A stretch of DNA of 64,000 bases from Deltaproteobacteria bacterium (GTDB lineage: Bacteria > Desulfobacterota > Desulfobacteria > Desulfobacterales > UBA5852). Each line of letters begins with the position of its first letter. Position 1 is the first letter of the stretch. Positions 35,701-45,350 of this stretch are shown here, piece after piece. The stretch spans positions 17,902 through 81,901 of the forward strand of contig JAHLLS010000024.1 of NCBI GenBank assembly GCA_020444045.1, written 5' to 3'. A model generated the notes under the pieces. The model searched no databases, had not been told where the DNA came from, and saw only the letters and a program-made list of their open reading frames with translations. A program made the translations under genes and the position numbers.

Positions 35701-36849
35701 TTATACCCCCTTTCCCTGGATGAGCCGCAGCAGTTTACGGATGTCCATCGGGGTGATGAATACACCGTCGATACGATTGGCCAGGAAAACGCGTTCCGGA
35801 AAATCCACCGCTTTTTTAACCTCCTGCATTACCTGCCCCATGTTCAATTCCACCACCACGACCGCTTCGGCACTGGCGCATTTCTCGCGGACGATGTCCT
35901 TGGGAAACGGCCACAAGGTCTGCAGTTCAAGCAACCCCAGGCGCTCCCCCCGCCGACGCCGGTTCTTCACCACGTGCAGGGCCGAACGGGCCGCCGAACC
36001 GTAGGAGACCATCACGATTTCAGCATCCTCGAGGTGATGCTCCTTGTAGCGCGCCAACAGGTTGGTGCGGTTCTCAATTTTGTCCACCAGATGACGAATC
36101 AGGCCATGCACCACACCAGGATCGGAAGACGGAAACCCCCACATATCGTGGTAGAGCCCGGTCACGTTGTAGCGGTGTACGTCGCCGAAGTCGCTCATGG
36201 GCAGCCGGCCGTCTTCCCGGGGCAGATAGGGATGGTAGTTGACCCCACCCTTGACTGACGTCCGCAGCCGTTCCACCAGAGGGATTTCCCCGGGTTCGGG
36301 CACCTCCAGTTTCTCCCGCATGTGCCCCACGATTTCATCAAACAGCAGGATCACCGGCGTGCGATAGGTCTCGGCCATGTTGAAGGCCTCGATGGTCATG
36401 GCAAACACGTCCTGGTGGTTGGAGGCAGTCAGCGCGATAATGGCGTGGTCGCCATGGGTGCCCCAGCGGGCCTGCATCACGTCACCCTGACTGCCGTGGG
36501 TGGGAATGCCGGTGGAAGGTCCCCCCCGCTGGACATTGGTGATGACGCAGGGAATCTCCGCCATGACGGCGTAGCCCAGGGCTTCCTGCATGAGGGAAAA
36601 GCCCGGGCCGCTGGTGGCCGTCATCACTTTGTGGCCAGTCAGCGAAGCCCCGATGATCGCGGCCATAGAAGCGATTTCGTCTTCCATCTGAATAAACTTG
36701 CCCCCCGCCATCGGCAGGCGCCGGGCGAGCAGCTCGGCTATTTCCGTTGACGGTGTGATGGGATAGCCGGCGAAAAACTCCAGCCCGGCATACAGTGCCC
36801 CTTCCACACACGCCTCGTTGCCCTGAACGAATTTAACCTGAGTGCTCAT
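35701..36849 (-). CDS. korA: 2-oxoacid:ferredoxin oxidoreductase, alpha subunit
   Basis: 382 residues, with the pyrimidine-binding N-terminal domain (GNEACVEGALYAGLEFFAGYPITPSTEIAE), ATSGPGFSLMQEALGYAV, and domain II with EIVMVSYGSAARSALHVVK and LWPFPKD. The Pro-Ile-Thr-Pro-Ser-Thr segment contacts the 2-oxoacid. The ATG at 36849 overlaps the korD stop by four bases (ATGA type) and has GAGGGCGG upstream, so it is preferred over an upstream in-frame start. Confidence 0.93.
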   Translation of the reverse strand: MSTQVKFVQGNEACVEGALYAGLEFFAGYPITPSTEIAELLARRLPMAGGKFIQMEDEIASMAAIIGASLTGHKVMTATSGPGFSLMQEALGYAVMAEIPCVITNVQRGGPSTGIPTHGSQGDVMQARWGTHGDHAIIALTASNHQDVFAMTIEAFNMAETYRTPVILLFDEIVGHMREKLEVPEPGEIPLVERLRTSVKGGVNYHPYLPREDGRLPMSDFGDVHRYNVTGLYHDMWGFPSSDPGVVHGLIRHLVDKIENRTNLLARYKEHHLEDAEIVMVSYGSAARSALHVVKNRRRRGERLGLLELQTLWPFPKDIVREKCASAEAVVVVELNMGQVMQEVKKAVDFPERVFLANRIDGVFITPMDIRKLLRLIQGKGV

Positions 36850-37064
36850 GATCCGCCCTCTTCGGTTTCGATTTCGATGGCAAGGTCCGGACATCGGATC
36901 TCGCAAAGTTTACAGGCGATGCAGTCTTCCGGCCGGGCTGCAAACACTTTGTCCATTTCATCCAGCTCCAGAACATTCTTGGGGCAGAAGTGAACGCAGA
37001 TGCCGCACCCTTTGCACCAATCCCTGTCGATATGATGCTGTTTCAGTTTCTTCTTTTTAGCCAT
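36846..37064 (-). CDS. korD: 2-oxoacid:ferredoxin oxidoreductase, delta subunit (2[4Fe-4S] ferredoxin)
   Basis: 72 residues with two CxxCxxCxxxCP cluster motifs: CKGCGICVHFCP (about 17-28) and CIACKLCEIRCP (about 48-59). A basic N-terminus (KKKKLK) precedes them. It shuttles electrons from the TPP site to free ferredoxin. It is the first gene of korDABC. Confidence 0.93.
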   Translation of the reverse strand: MAKKKKLKQHHIDRDWCKGCGICVHFCPKNVLELDEMDKVFAARPEDCIACKLCEIRCPDLAIEIETEEGGS

Positions 37065-37154
37065 CCAGCATTCTCCTAAACCGTAGGATATCCAAAGCGT
37101 AAGCTGTTTTGATCGTTAACGAGGCCGCCACGGGTGACCCCTCCTGGCCCGCCC

Positions 37155-37183
37155 CTCTTAGTGAGTCCCATAAACTTTGTCAA
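37155..37183 (-). promoter_or_regulatory. Possible sigma-70 promoter of korDABC
   Basis: On the minus strand TTGACA (37183-37178) and TAAGAG (37160-37155) are separated by 17 bp, about 90 bp upstream of korD. The -35 is perfect, the -10 weak. The stretch just upstream is A/T-rich (ATATATATA), as for an UP-element. Confidence 0.4.
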
Positions 37184-37291
37184 GGAAAACCGGCAAAAAC
37201 AAACCACCCCCAGGAAAAGTTCAACCTACTGAATATATATAGTTATTTATGTTTTAAGGGACCATTCTTCCGTCGGTTTTATCGCCAGCGA

Positions 37292-40036
37292 TCAGGCCTT
37301 CATGAGTTTGCGCAACACAAACGGTAAAATGCCGCCATGCCGGAAATAATCGACCTCGACCTCCGAGTCGAGTCGGGCCAATACGTTAAAGTTGATGACC
37401 GTGCCATCCACTTTTTCCGCCTTGACCCGCAGGGTTTTGCGGGGTTGAATGTCTTCGATGCCGGTAATGGCAAAAACTTCGTCGCCAGCAAGTCCCAGGC
37501 CCTCGATGCTGTCTCCCTCCTCGAACACCAGCGGCAGCACCCCCATGCCCACCAGGTTGCTGCGATGGATGCGTTCGAAAGATTGGGTGATAACGGCGCG
37601 CACCCCGAGAAGGTTGGACCCCTTGGCCGCCCAGTCACGCGACGAACCGGTGCCATATTCCTTGCCGCCCAGCACCACCAGCGGCGTGCCTTCCTTCTTA
37701 TAGGCCATGGCGGCCTCGTACATGGTGGTTTCGTCGCCCTGGGGAAATTTCAAGGTAAAACTGCCTTCCTTTGCCCCCACCAGCCGGTTCTTGAGGCGAA
37801 TGTTGCCGAAGGTGCCCCGCATCATCACTTCGTGGTTACCCCGACGGGAGCCATAGGAGTTGAACTGGGCCACATCGACCCCTTGTGCCACCAGGTATTG
37901 CCCGGCCGGATAGGCTTCGGGAATGGCGCCGGCCGGCGAAATATGATCGGTGGTCACGGTATCGCCCAGCACCGCCAGGGCCCGCGCGCCCTTGATGTCG
38001 GTCGGCGGATCCGGTTCAATTGTGAAGTTCTCGAAATAAGGTGGATTCTTGATATAAGTCGATTGGTCATTCCAGGTATAGGTCATGGATTTGACATCGG
38101 GCAGTTCCGCCCAGAACTCGTCGCCGTCAAAAATACGGCCGTACTCTATTTCGTAGAATTCTTCTTTCAGGTGGGCGTTGACCAGTTCCTCGATCTCCTC
38201 GTTGGTGGGCCAGATGTCGTCCAGGTAAACCGGTTCGCCATTGGGATCGATCCCCACGGGTTCGAAGGTCAGGTCCACGTCGATATGGCCGGCCAGGGCA
38301 AACACCACCACCAGCATGGGGGACATCAGAAAGTTGGATTGGATGCGCTGGTGGATGCGGGCCTCGAAATTGCGGTTGCCGGAAAGCACCGAGGCCACAT
38401 TGAGGTCGTTTTCCACGATACAGTTTTCGATAACCGGGTCCAGCGGACCGCTATTCCCAATACATGTGGTGCAGCCGAAGCCCGCCAGGTGGAACCCCAG
38501 GCCTTCAAGATACGGCATCATCCCGGCGGCCTCCAGGTATTGAATCACGACCTTGGAACCCGGGGCCAAAGAGGTCTTGACGTGGGCGGGCACTTTCAAA
38601 CCGCGCGCCAGCGCTTTTTTCGCCAGCAGCCCGGCTCCCAGCAGCACAAACGGATTCGAGGTGTTGGTGCATGAGGTAATCGCGGCAATCACGACCGAAC
38701 CGCTGCGCAGCCGGACCGGCGTGCCGTGCAGGTCAAGATCACAGGCGCCGTCCGAAACCGGATGGCATTTGGTCATGCGCGCGGTCTGTGTGCCGGACTC
38801 TTCATGAAACTGCGAGACGCGAGCCATGTCTTCATCGCGATTGTAGTCGCATCCCAGGATGTCTGCAAATTTGGACTTGAGATCCTTAAGGACGATGCGG
38901 TCCTGGGGCCGCGCCGGACCCGAAACACAGGGCTCCACCGTGGCCAGATCAAAGGTCAGGACGTCGCTGTATTCAGCCGTGTCTTCGCCGGTGTAGAAAA
39001 GACCGTTCTTGCGGGTGTAGGCCTCCACCAGTTCGGCCTGGTCGCTGCGATTGGTCGCCCGCAGGTATTCGATGGTTTTTTCATCTACCGGGAAAATACC
39101 CAGTGTAGCACCGTATTCCGGTGTCATGTTGGAAATGGTGGCGCGGTCCGGCACCGTCAACTTCTTCAGCCCGGGCCCGAAATATTCGACGAATTTCTCC
39201 ACCACGCCATATTCGCGCAGCATCTGGGTCACCGTCAGGACCAGGTCCGTGGCGGTGACCCCCGGCCGCAGGGCACCCGTGAACTTGACCCCGATCACCT
39301 GGGGAATAGACATGTAGTAAGGCTGACCCAGCATGACGGCTTCGGCCTCTATGCCACCGACGCCCCATCCCATGACACCCAGAGCATCGATCATGGTGGT
39401 GTGGGAATCCAGCCCCACCAGGGTATCCGGGTAGGCCAGCCAGCCTTCCGCCGTCTCTTCGCCGATGACCACGCGCCCCAGATTCTCCAGGTTGACCTGA
39501 TGGCAGATGCCCGAACGTGGCGGCACGACCTTGAAGTCATCGAAACTCTGCTGGGCCCATTTGAGAAAGGCATAGCGCTCACCGTTGCGCTCGTATTCTT
39601 TAGCCACGTTTTTGACCACGGCATTGTGGGTGCCGAAATAATCCACCTGGACGGAATGGTCGATCACCAGTTCCACCGGCACCAAAGGATTGATCTTGGC
39701 CGGATCACCTCCCTGCTGGGCCATGGCATCGCGCATGGCCGCCAGATCCACCACGGCCGGCACGCCGGTAAAATCCTGCATGAGCACCCGGGCCGGATGA
39801 TAGGGGATTTCCACCGGTGCGTCGTATTGCTTCTGCCAGCCGGCAATCTGGCGCAGGTCCTCTTCACGCACCACCCGGCCGTCCATCTTGCGCAGCAGGT
39901 TCTCGGTAAGGATACGGATGGAAAACGGCAGGCGCTGGATATCGGCAATGCCGTCCGCTGCCAGTTTCAGGATGTCGAAATAGGTGTACCGGCGGCCGCT
40001 GACCTCGATCGTTCCGGTAAAGGCTTCTTTTTGCAT
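37292..40036 (-). CDS. acnA: Aconitate hydratase (AcnA type)
   Basis: 914 residues, the length of the AcnA/IRP family. Cluster-ligand segments are AAITSCTNTSNP and GFGCTTCIGNSGPL (three Cys). Other marks are GLDSHTTMIDALGVMGWGVGGIEAEAVMLGQP and the swivel domain QFNSYGSRRGNHEVMMRGTF, KEYGTGSSRDWAAKG. It isomerises citrate to isocitrate with a [4Fe-4S] cluster. GGGGGAGCC before the ATG fixes the start. It lies 82 bp after icd on the same strand, giving an icd-acnA operon upstream of korDABC. Confidence 0.97.
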   Translation of the reverse strand: MQKEAFTGTIEVSGRRYTYFDILKLAADGIADIQRLPFSIRILTENLLRKMDGRVVREEDLRQIAGWQKQYDAPVEIPYHPARVLMQDFTGVPAVVDLAAMRDAMAQQGGDPAKINPLVPVELVIDHSVQVDYFGTHNAVVKNVAKEYERNGERYAFLKWAQQSFDDFKVVPPRSGICHQVNLENLGRVVIGEETAEGWLAYPDTLVGLDSHTTMIDALGVMGWGVGGIEAEAVMLGQPYYMSIPQVIGVKFTGALRPGVTATDLVLTVTQMLREYGVVEKFVEYFGPGLKKLTVPDRATISNMTPEYGATLGIFPVDEKTIEYLRATNRSDQAELVEAYTRKNGLFYTGEDTAEYSDVLTFDLATVEPCVSGPARPQDRIVLKDLKSKFADILGCDYNRDEDMARVSQFHEESGTQTARMTKCHPVSDGACDLDLHGTPVRLRSGSVVIAAITSCTNTSNPFVLLGAGLLAKKALARGLKVPAHVKTSLAPGSKVVIQYLEAAGMMPYLEGLGFHLAGFGCTTCIGNSGPLDPVIENCIVENDLNVASVLSGNRNFEARIHQRIQSNFLMSPMLVVVFALAGHIDVDLTFEPVGIDPNGEPVYLDDIWPTNEEIEELVNAHLKEEFYEIEYGRIFDGDEFWAELPDVKSMTYTWNDQSTYIKNPPYFENFTIEPDPPTDIKGARALAVLGDTVTTDHISPAGAIPEAYPAGQYLVAQGVDVAQFNSYGSRRGNHEVMMRGTFGNIRLKNRLVGAKEGSFTLKFPQGDETTMYEAAMAYKKEGTPLVVLGGKEYGTGSSRDWAAKGSNLLGVRAVITQSFERIHRSNLVGMGVLPLVFEEGDSIEGLGLAGDEVFAITGIEDIQPRKTLRVKAEKVDGTVINFNVLARLDSEVEVDYFRHGGILPFVLRKLMKA

Positions 40037-40118
40037 GGCTCCCCCTTGTCGTCATAAAATCCTTGTGGTGGCAACATCGGTTTCGTCAAACCGGCGGTCC
40101 GGTTTCCCGGCCCTGCCG

Positions 40119-41348
40119 TCACGCGGGCATGCGCTCCACCACAATTTCGGCAAAGCGTGAACAGGCCACCTCGGTGCTGCCCTCCATCTGGCGGGCCAGA
40201 TCGTAGGTCACCTGCTTGGCGTTGATGGCCCCGATCACGCCCTGGCGCACCGCTTCGGCCGCTTCCGGCCAGCCGAGATGATCCAGCATCATGGCCCCCG
40301 AAAGGATCAACGAACCGGGGTTGATCTTGTCCAGGCCGGCATATTTGGGGGCCGTCCCATGCGTCGCCTCGAAAAGCGCGTAGCCATCGCCGATATTGGC
40401 CCCGGGCGCCATGCCGAGACCGCCGGCCATGGCCGCCAGGGCATCGGAAATGTAGTCGCCGTTTAAATTGGGCATGGCCAGAACATCATACTCCGCCGGC
40501 CGCAACAGGATCTGCTGGAACATGGCATCCGCGATGCGGTCCTTGATCACCACGCGTCCGGCCGGGGCCTGGCCGTCGTATTTTTCCCACACGTCTTCTT
40601 CCGTCACGATCCGATCCCCGAAGACTTCCCGGGCCACTTCATAACCCCATGTGCGAAAGGCGCCTTCCGTAAATTTCATAATATTGCCCTTGTGGACAAT
40701 GGTCACACTGGGGCGCTGATGATCCAGCGCATACTGCACGGCCATTTTCACCAGGCGCCGCGTGCCGAAACGGCTGATGGGCTTGATGCCGATACCCGAC
40801 CCGGCCCGGATCCGTCGTCCCTCTTCCCGGTCGATGAAGTCGATCAATTTTTTGGCCATGGGAGAATCCGCTTCCCATTCGTATCCGATGTAAACGTCTT
40901 CGGTGTTTTCCCGGAACACCACCATGTCCACATTTTCCGGGGCCTTTATGGGGCTCGGAATGCCGGCGATGTAGCGCACCGGGCGCACGCAGGCGTAGAG
41001 ATCGAGCACCTGACGCAATTGGACGTTGACACTGCGGATGCCACCGCCCACCGGTGTGGTCAGCGGGCCCTTGATGGCCACCCGATAGGTCCGGATCGCT
41101 TCCAGGGTGGCCTCCGGCAGCCATTCGCCGGTGTCGTTGAAGGCTTTTTCGCCGGCCATCACTTCCAGCCAGTCGATGGCGTGAGCGCCGCTGTAGGCTT
41201 TCGCCACGGCCGCGTCCAAAACAAGGCAGGTTGCCCGCCAGATGTCCGGCCCCGTGCCGTCGCCCTCGATAAAGGGGATGGTCGGGTTGTCCGGGACGAT
41301 CAGTTGACCGTCTTGCGTCATCGATATTTTTTTTCCGTTCGTCGTCAT
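40119..41348 (-). CDS. icd: Isocitrate dehydrogenase (NADP type)
   Basis: 409 residues. Shows IPFIEGDGTGPDIW, the substrate segment KGPLTTPVGGGIRSVNVQLRQVLDLYACVRPVRY, VVFRENTEDVYIGYE, TIVHKGNIMKFTEGAFRTWGYEVA, PNLNGDYISDALAAMAGGLGMAPGANIG, and ATHGTAPKYAG for the coenzyme. It converts isocitrate to 2-oxoglutarate and CO2 and feeds the kor enzyme. The ATG at 41348 has GGAG six bases upstream and is chosen over an ATG 12 bases earlier that lacks a site. It is the first gene of icd-acnA. Confidence 0.95.
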   Translation of the reverse strand: MTTNGKKISMTQDGQLIVPDNPTIPFIEGDGTGPDIWRATCLVLDAAVAKAYSGAHAIDWLEVMAGEKAFNDTGEWLPEATLEAIRTYRVAIKGPLTTPVGGGIRSVNVQLRQVLDLYACVRPVRYIAGIPSPIKAPENVDMVVFRENTEDVYIGYEWEADSPMAKKLIDFIDREEGRRIRAGSGIGIKPISRFGTRRLVKMAVQYALDHQRPSVTIVHKGNIMKFTEGAFRTWGYEVAREVFGDRIVTEEDVWEKYDGQAPAGRVVIKDRIADAMFQQILLRPAEYDVLAMPNLNGDYISDALAAMAGGLGMAPGANIGDGYALFEATHGTAPKYAGLDKINPGSLILSGAMMLDHLGWPEAAEAVRQGVIGAINAKQVTYDLARQMEGSTEVACSRFAEIVVERMPA

Positions 41349-41398
41349 GGCGCTCTCCATCCTTCATTTTCGCTCCGCTGTCGAACCACAATCAGCAG

Positions 41399-41422
41399 AT
41401 AGATAATAATTACCCTATCTAT
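41399..41422. promoter_or_regulatory. Inverted repeat upstream of icd, possible operator
   Basis: ATAGATA and TATCTAT are 7-bp perfect arms separated by 10 bp, about 50 bp before the icd ATG. Upstream on the minus strand lies TTGCAG followed after 18 bp by TTATAG, so the dyad would overlap the start region of a promoter. No regulator can be assigned. Confidence 0.35.
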
Positions 41423-42007
41423 AAAACAGGAATTGGCTACACCTGCAAGTCAATTAGTGATGTTAGCCGCCAACGTTCCGTAAAGGTCTATGCCTTATCT
41501 ACCGGACGATAGCTAAAATTTTGATTCGCTTATCAATTTGGCCCGACTTCAGCCCGGTGGGCAAGGCCGCTTCAGCTGGCCGGCCAGTCCATGCCAAGAC
41601 GATGGGAGGCCGGCGCCGGAAGGCCAAGCCCCGGACCGTCCGAGGACGTAAGCCTGACCGGGCAATGTCCTCCAACTCGGTAATTTTGCCGAGCGCCTCG
41701 AATTGTACGGCAGCCTGCGCCGCAACAAGGAAACGCTGAAGGGCCCCCCTTGCGAACTGACCGCGTACGGCGGGGCGTTCCCAATGAGAAATAACGGACC
41801 CTACGACCACGGGCCTCAATGACCGCATGAAGGTCCCGCACCCGAACCGCGACCGCGTGCTCATTCATAGAAGCATTTGAGCGGTGCCTCTATCACTGGA
41901 ACCGGACCGCCATAACGCTTGGTATCAGCCGAACGACGCTATGGCCCAAGGCCAGGGGATCCGGCCTCGTCACTGATAAGAAAAAATATGCAGCCGTACC
42001 TGTATAC
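41423..42007. other. Unrecognised spacer, possibly a degenerate gene
   Basis: About 580 bp with GC-rich, codon-like composition in part (41550-41900) but no frame that I can match to a family on either strand. Fragments such as LELYGSLRRNKETLKG and NRDRVLIHRSI are each interrupted by stops. It may be a decayed transposase or other gene; it separates icd from the tct operon terminus. Confidence 0.3.
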
Positions 42008-43516
42008 TTATTCCAGTTCTCGCCGGATACGTCTTTTAATATTTTTTATAATCACTGGCGCCGCGAGACTGAGAATTGTAATGATCCACAATCCGATGGA
42101 GATGGGGGATTCATAAAAGGTCGAATAATCGCCATAGCTATAGGTAAGGGCTCTTCTGAAATTCACTTCGATAAGCCCCCCCAGTACGAGTCCCAGGATA
42201 AGCGGTGCCATGGGAAAACCCGTTTTTCGCATAATAAATCCTAAGATACCGAAGACAAGCATCATTATCAGGTCAAACTCACTGCCGTTAAGGACATAGA
42301 CCCCGACAATGCTCAGTATGGCGATGAGCGGCATCAAAATCCAGCGGGGCACGAGCAGAATCTTGGCCAGCCATTTGACCATGGGCAGGTTAAGGATAAT
42401 CAGCACCAGGTTCCCCAAAAACATCGACGCGGCCACCCCCCAGAACATGTCCGGCTGGTCGGCCAGCATGGTGGGCCCCGGGGTGACCCCAAGGGTGATG
42501 AGAGCGGCCAGCATGACCGCCGTAGTCTCGCTTCCCGGAACGCCTAAAACCAGCAAGGGGATGAATGAACCGACGGCTGAGGAGTTATTGGCAGACTCGG
42601 GAGCCGCTACGCCGCGCAGGTCCCCGTTACCAAAATTGCTATTGGCACCAGCAATTTTCTTTTCCGTGCTATAGGCGATAAAGCTGGCAATGGTGGCACC
42701 GGCGCCCGGCAAGACCCCGACCACAAAGCCGGTGATGCAGCTGCGCAGGATCCCTCCCACAGAAGCCTTTAACTCTTTAAAGGTCATCAGGATCTTGTTC
42801 AGCGGTGCTACTGATTGCACAGTATCCGCCGACAATTCCGAGAGAAAAATAAACAATTCACCGACCGCAAAAACCCCGATCACGACGACGATAAAGTCGA
42901 TACCGTCTCCCAGTTCCCCGATGCCGAAGGTAAAGCGGCGCAGGCCGCTAAAGCTCAAATCGTCTATTCCAATTGTGGCAATGGCCAGCCCGATTAAGGC
43001 GGAAAAAATCGCCTTGATGAAACTGCCTGTGGAAAAGCTGGTGAGGGCGGTAAAGGCGCAAACCATCAGCACAAAATATTCGGCCGGTCCGAAATCGATG
43101 GCCAGTTTGGCGAGGAGCGGCGCAAAGAAAATAAGGAGGAAGATCGACAAGACACCACCGGAAAAGGACGCCACAGCGCTCATAGAAAGGGCGGGCCCCG
43201 CTCTACCCTGTTTGGCGGCTGGATTGCCGTCGATACAGGTCACGGCTGCCGAGGAGGTGCCAGGGACATTGAGCAGGATGCTCGAAATGGAATTGCCGTA
43301 TTGTGACCCGTAAAAGATCCCGGCAAAGAAGATCAATGCCGAAGGTGGCGACAATTCAAACTGCAACACAATAGGAAACAGAATAGCGATCGCGTTAATG
43401 GGGCCGATACCGGGTAGCATACCAATGACGGTTCCCAAGAAACACCCGATAAAAATCAGCAAAACGTTTAAACCGCTGAATGCGACGGAAAACCCATGCA
43501 TTAATAGATCAAACAT
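42008..43516 (-). CDS. tctA: Tripartite tricarboxylate transporter, large permease TctA
   Basis: 502 residues with about twelve membrane helices. Family signatures: GCFLGTVIGMLPGIGPINAIAILFPI near the N-terminus, AGIFYGSQYGNSISSILLNVPGTSSA, and, in the second repeat, GVLPGAGATIASFIAYSTEKK. It is the main membrane component for uptake of a carboxylate coupled to a cation gradient. It is third in the tctCBA operon; the ATG follows AGAAGACA. Confidence 0.95.
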   Translation of the reverse strand: MFDLLMHGFSVAFSGLNVLLIFIGCFLGTVIGMLPGIGPINAIAILFPIVLQFELSPPSALIFFAGIFYGSQYGNSISSILLNVPGTSSAAVTCIDGNPAAKQGRAGPALSMSAVASFSGGVLSIFLLIFFAPLLAKLAIDFGPAEYFVLMVCAFTALTSFSTGSFIKAIFSALIGLAIATIGIDDLSFSGLRRFTFGIGELGDGIDFIVVVIGVFAVGELFIFLSELSADTVQSVAPLNKILMTFKELKASVGGILRSCITGFVVGVLPGAGATIASFIAYSTEKKIAGANSNFGNGDLRGVAAPESANNSSAVGSFIPLLVLGVPGSETTAVMLAALITLGVTPGPTMLADQPDMFWGVAASMFLGNLVLIILNLPMVKWLAKILLVPRWILMPLIAILSIVGVYVLNGSEFDLIMMLVFGILGFIMRKTGFPMAPLILGLVLGGLIEVNFRRALTYSYGDYSTFYESPISIGLWIITILSLAAPVIIKNIKRRIRRELE

Positions 43517-43623
43517 TGTCTTCTATCTTTCTGAGCAGATTGGTTTGGAGGTCGATCAAGGCTTGTTACATTAAAGCTAAAGCCGTGCTGATATCGAACA
43601 GGTCAACGCTTGCCATCGAACGA

Positions 43624-44064
43624 CTACACAAAGTTCAATAACCCGGCGGGCAGGTTCAATCCCAATAAGCGGTCAAAGACAACATAAAAACTGACAGCCG
43701 TGATAATCGAAACAGGTGCTATCCATTTCCGCTTGGCTTCAAATACCCACATGCAAATTCCCATGAGCACGCTGGCGGAAATAATGAATCCAACCTTATG
43801 AAGGACGAAGCAGTACACCAGAATCGCACAAAAGGTGATGCCGATCTTTCGTACATTTCTCCCTTTGGGCCATGATGTCGTGTGTGCGGAGGGCCAGATG
43901 AACAGGCCGATGGACGATACGATCATGAGGACAGAAAGAACGAAAGGATAAAATCTTTCATTTACCGGGTTAAAATCGGTATCCAGTGAAAGAGCGGAAG
44001 CGCAATAAATAATGCTCACTACCAGCATGACGATTGCGTATTTTCGATCGGCTATCAATTTCAT
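43624..44064 (-). CDS. tctB: Tripartite tricarboxylate transporter, small membrane protein TctB
   Basis: 146 residues with four predicted helices, beginning MKLIADRKYAIVMLVVSIIYC and including a conserved-length loop before FCAILVYCFVLHKVGFIISASVLMGICMWVF. AAGGTGATATT precedes the ATG at 44064, which is favoured over an in-frame TTG 18 bases upstream. It lies between tctC (71 bp gap) and tctA (107 bp gap). TctB is required with TctA for transport, but its role is undefined. Confidence 0.9.
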   Translation of the reverse strand: MKLIADRKYAIVMLVVSIIYCASALSLDTDFNPVNERFYPFVLSVLMIVSSIGLFIWPSAHTTSWPKGRNVRKIGITFCAILVYCFVLHKVGFIISASVLMGICMWVFEAKRKWIAPVSIITAVSFYVVFDRLLGLNLPAGLLNFV

Positions 44065-44135
44065 AATATCACCTTGATTCAATTCGGGCGGCAGTCAAGG
44101 TCGATCTCCTTCCGTCCGCCCGAACCTATATGTTA

Positions 44136-45128
44136 TTATTTTATAATGCCCAACTCTTTGGAGAGCTCCGCTACGTTTTCAATCTGCTTTCTGACAAATT
44201 CATCAAAATCCTTTCCAAACGAGGTAAACTCGGCCAGGCCGTTTTTCTCTCTGAGCTTCGTCCATTCAGGTGATTCGGCAACGGCTTTGACTGTTGATAC
44301 CCAGTAATCATAGGCTTCATCAGATATGCCGGCCGGGGCATAAAATGCTCGCCAGTTACCACCCACCACATCATAACCCTGTTCCTTGGCCGTCTTGGCA
44401 TCGCCCAGCGCGGGAATATGCTTATCGGAAAGGACAGCCAGAATCCGAACTTCTCCAGCCTGCAGTTGACCGATGATTTCAGAAGAATCGCCCGTAAATG
44501 CTGCCGCACGACCGGCGACCACTTCAAGCAGAGCTTTGCCGCCATTATCAAACGGAATGTAGTTGATGCTCCTCAAATTGCTTATCCCCGCTGCTTTCGC
44601 GACAAGAAGGGCCTTAAGATGATCCCAGCCGCCTTTAGAACTTGCACCCACGATAGGGTTTCTTGCCGGATCGGTTTTGAGTTTTTGCATCAAATCATCG
44701 AGTGTTTTGTACTGCGAGTCCTTTGCGACCACAATGACACCATAATCCATACCGAGCGCCCCCACCCATCTGACATCATCGGCCTTGTAATCGCCGTATA
44801 CCTTTTGGGCCAGTCGTGTCGCCGTGGCGGCACTGGCCGCGACAATTAAATTTTCGTCTGTATTACGGGTGTTCACCACATAGGAAAACGCTTTCCCTCC
44901 ACCGGAGCCGGACATGTTGACAACCTTCATGGAGCCGTCGATCAAGTCCAGTTTCTGCATTAGCTGTGCTGCGGGAACGCGGCAAGTGAAATCCCATCCC
45001 CCGCCAGCACCGGCAGGAGCCAGACATTCAGTACCTGACATCTTCTTTTGATCGGATATGGCCGGTGCAATACCGATGAAGCCAACCATAGCGAAAACAA
45101 ACAATAAGGTAACAATTGACTTTTTCAT
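44136..45128 (-). CDS. tctC: Tripartite tricarboxylate transporter, periplasmic binding protein TctC
   Basis: 330 residues with signal peptide (MKKSIVTLLFVFAMVGFIGIAPA), then the Bug/TctC fold: APAGAGGGWDFTCRVPAAQLMQ (carboxylate loop), VGASSKGGWDHLKALLVAKAAG, and NYIPFDNGGKALLEVVAGRAAAFTGDSSEI. It captures the substrate, probably a di- or tricarboxylate, and delivers it to TctA/TctB. GGAGG five bases before the ATG at 45128 fixes the start. It is first in the operon, under a sigma-54 promoter. Confidence 0.93.
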   Translation of the reverse strand: MKKSIVTLLFVFAMVGFIGIAPAISDQKKMSGTECLAPAGAGGGWDFTCRVPAAQLMQKLDLIDGSMKVVNMSGSGGGKAFSYVVNTRNTDENLIVAASAATATRLAQKVYGDYKADDVRWVGALGMDYGVIVVAKDSQYKTLDDLMQKLKTDPARNPIVGASSKGGWDHLKALLVAKAAGISNLRSINYIPFDNGGKALLEVVAGRAAAFTGDSSEIIGQLQAGEVRILAVLSDKHIPALGDAKTAKEQGYDVVGGNWRAFYAPAGISDEAYDYWVSTVKAVAESPEWTKLREKNGLAEFTSFGKDFDEFVRKQIENVAELSKELGIIK

Positions 45129-45226
45129 GATAACCTCCATCCCTCCTGACAGTGTTTAAATTAGCTACCGAAACTCGTTCTGCTTTCCCGACAGCGACGA
45201 CTAAACCTTCTTTCGACAGTTCGAAT

Positions 45227-45242
45227 AGCGAATAGCGTGCCA
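45227..45242 (-). promoter_or_regulatory. Sigma-54 (-24/-12) promoter of tctCBA
   Basis: On the minus strand TGGCACG, four bases (CTAT), then TCGCT gives the -24/-12 spacing exactly (GG to GC), with a single deviation (TTGC to TCGC) in the -12. It lies about 100 bp before the tctC ATG, and palindromic sites lie 110-160 bp further upstream at enhancer distance. A sigma-54 response regulator is encoded in the adjacent locus. Confidence 0.75.
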
Positions 45243-45350
45243 TACTGAAGAAAAGAGGGGCGACACTGTCAAAGCCCGTTCAAATAATGGACTAGTGAAG
45301 CCGTAGGGAATCATGGCGGGTTTAAATTCAGGGTGGCGGTGACGGGGTTT

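Noticed and set aside
37337..40057. Two long plus-strand ORFs
   Set aside because: Antisense shadows of acnA caused by GC-rich third positions.
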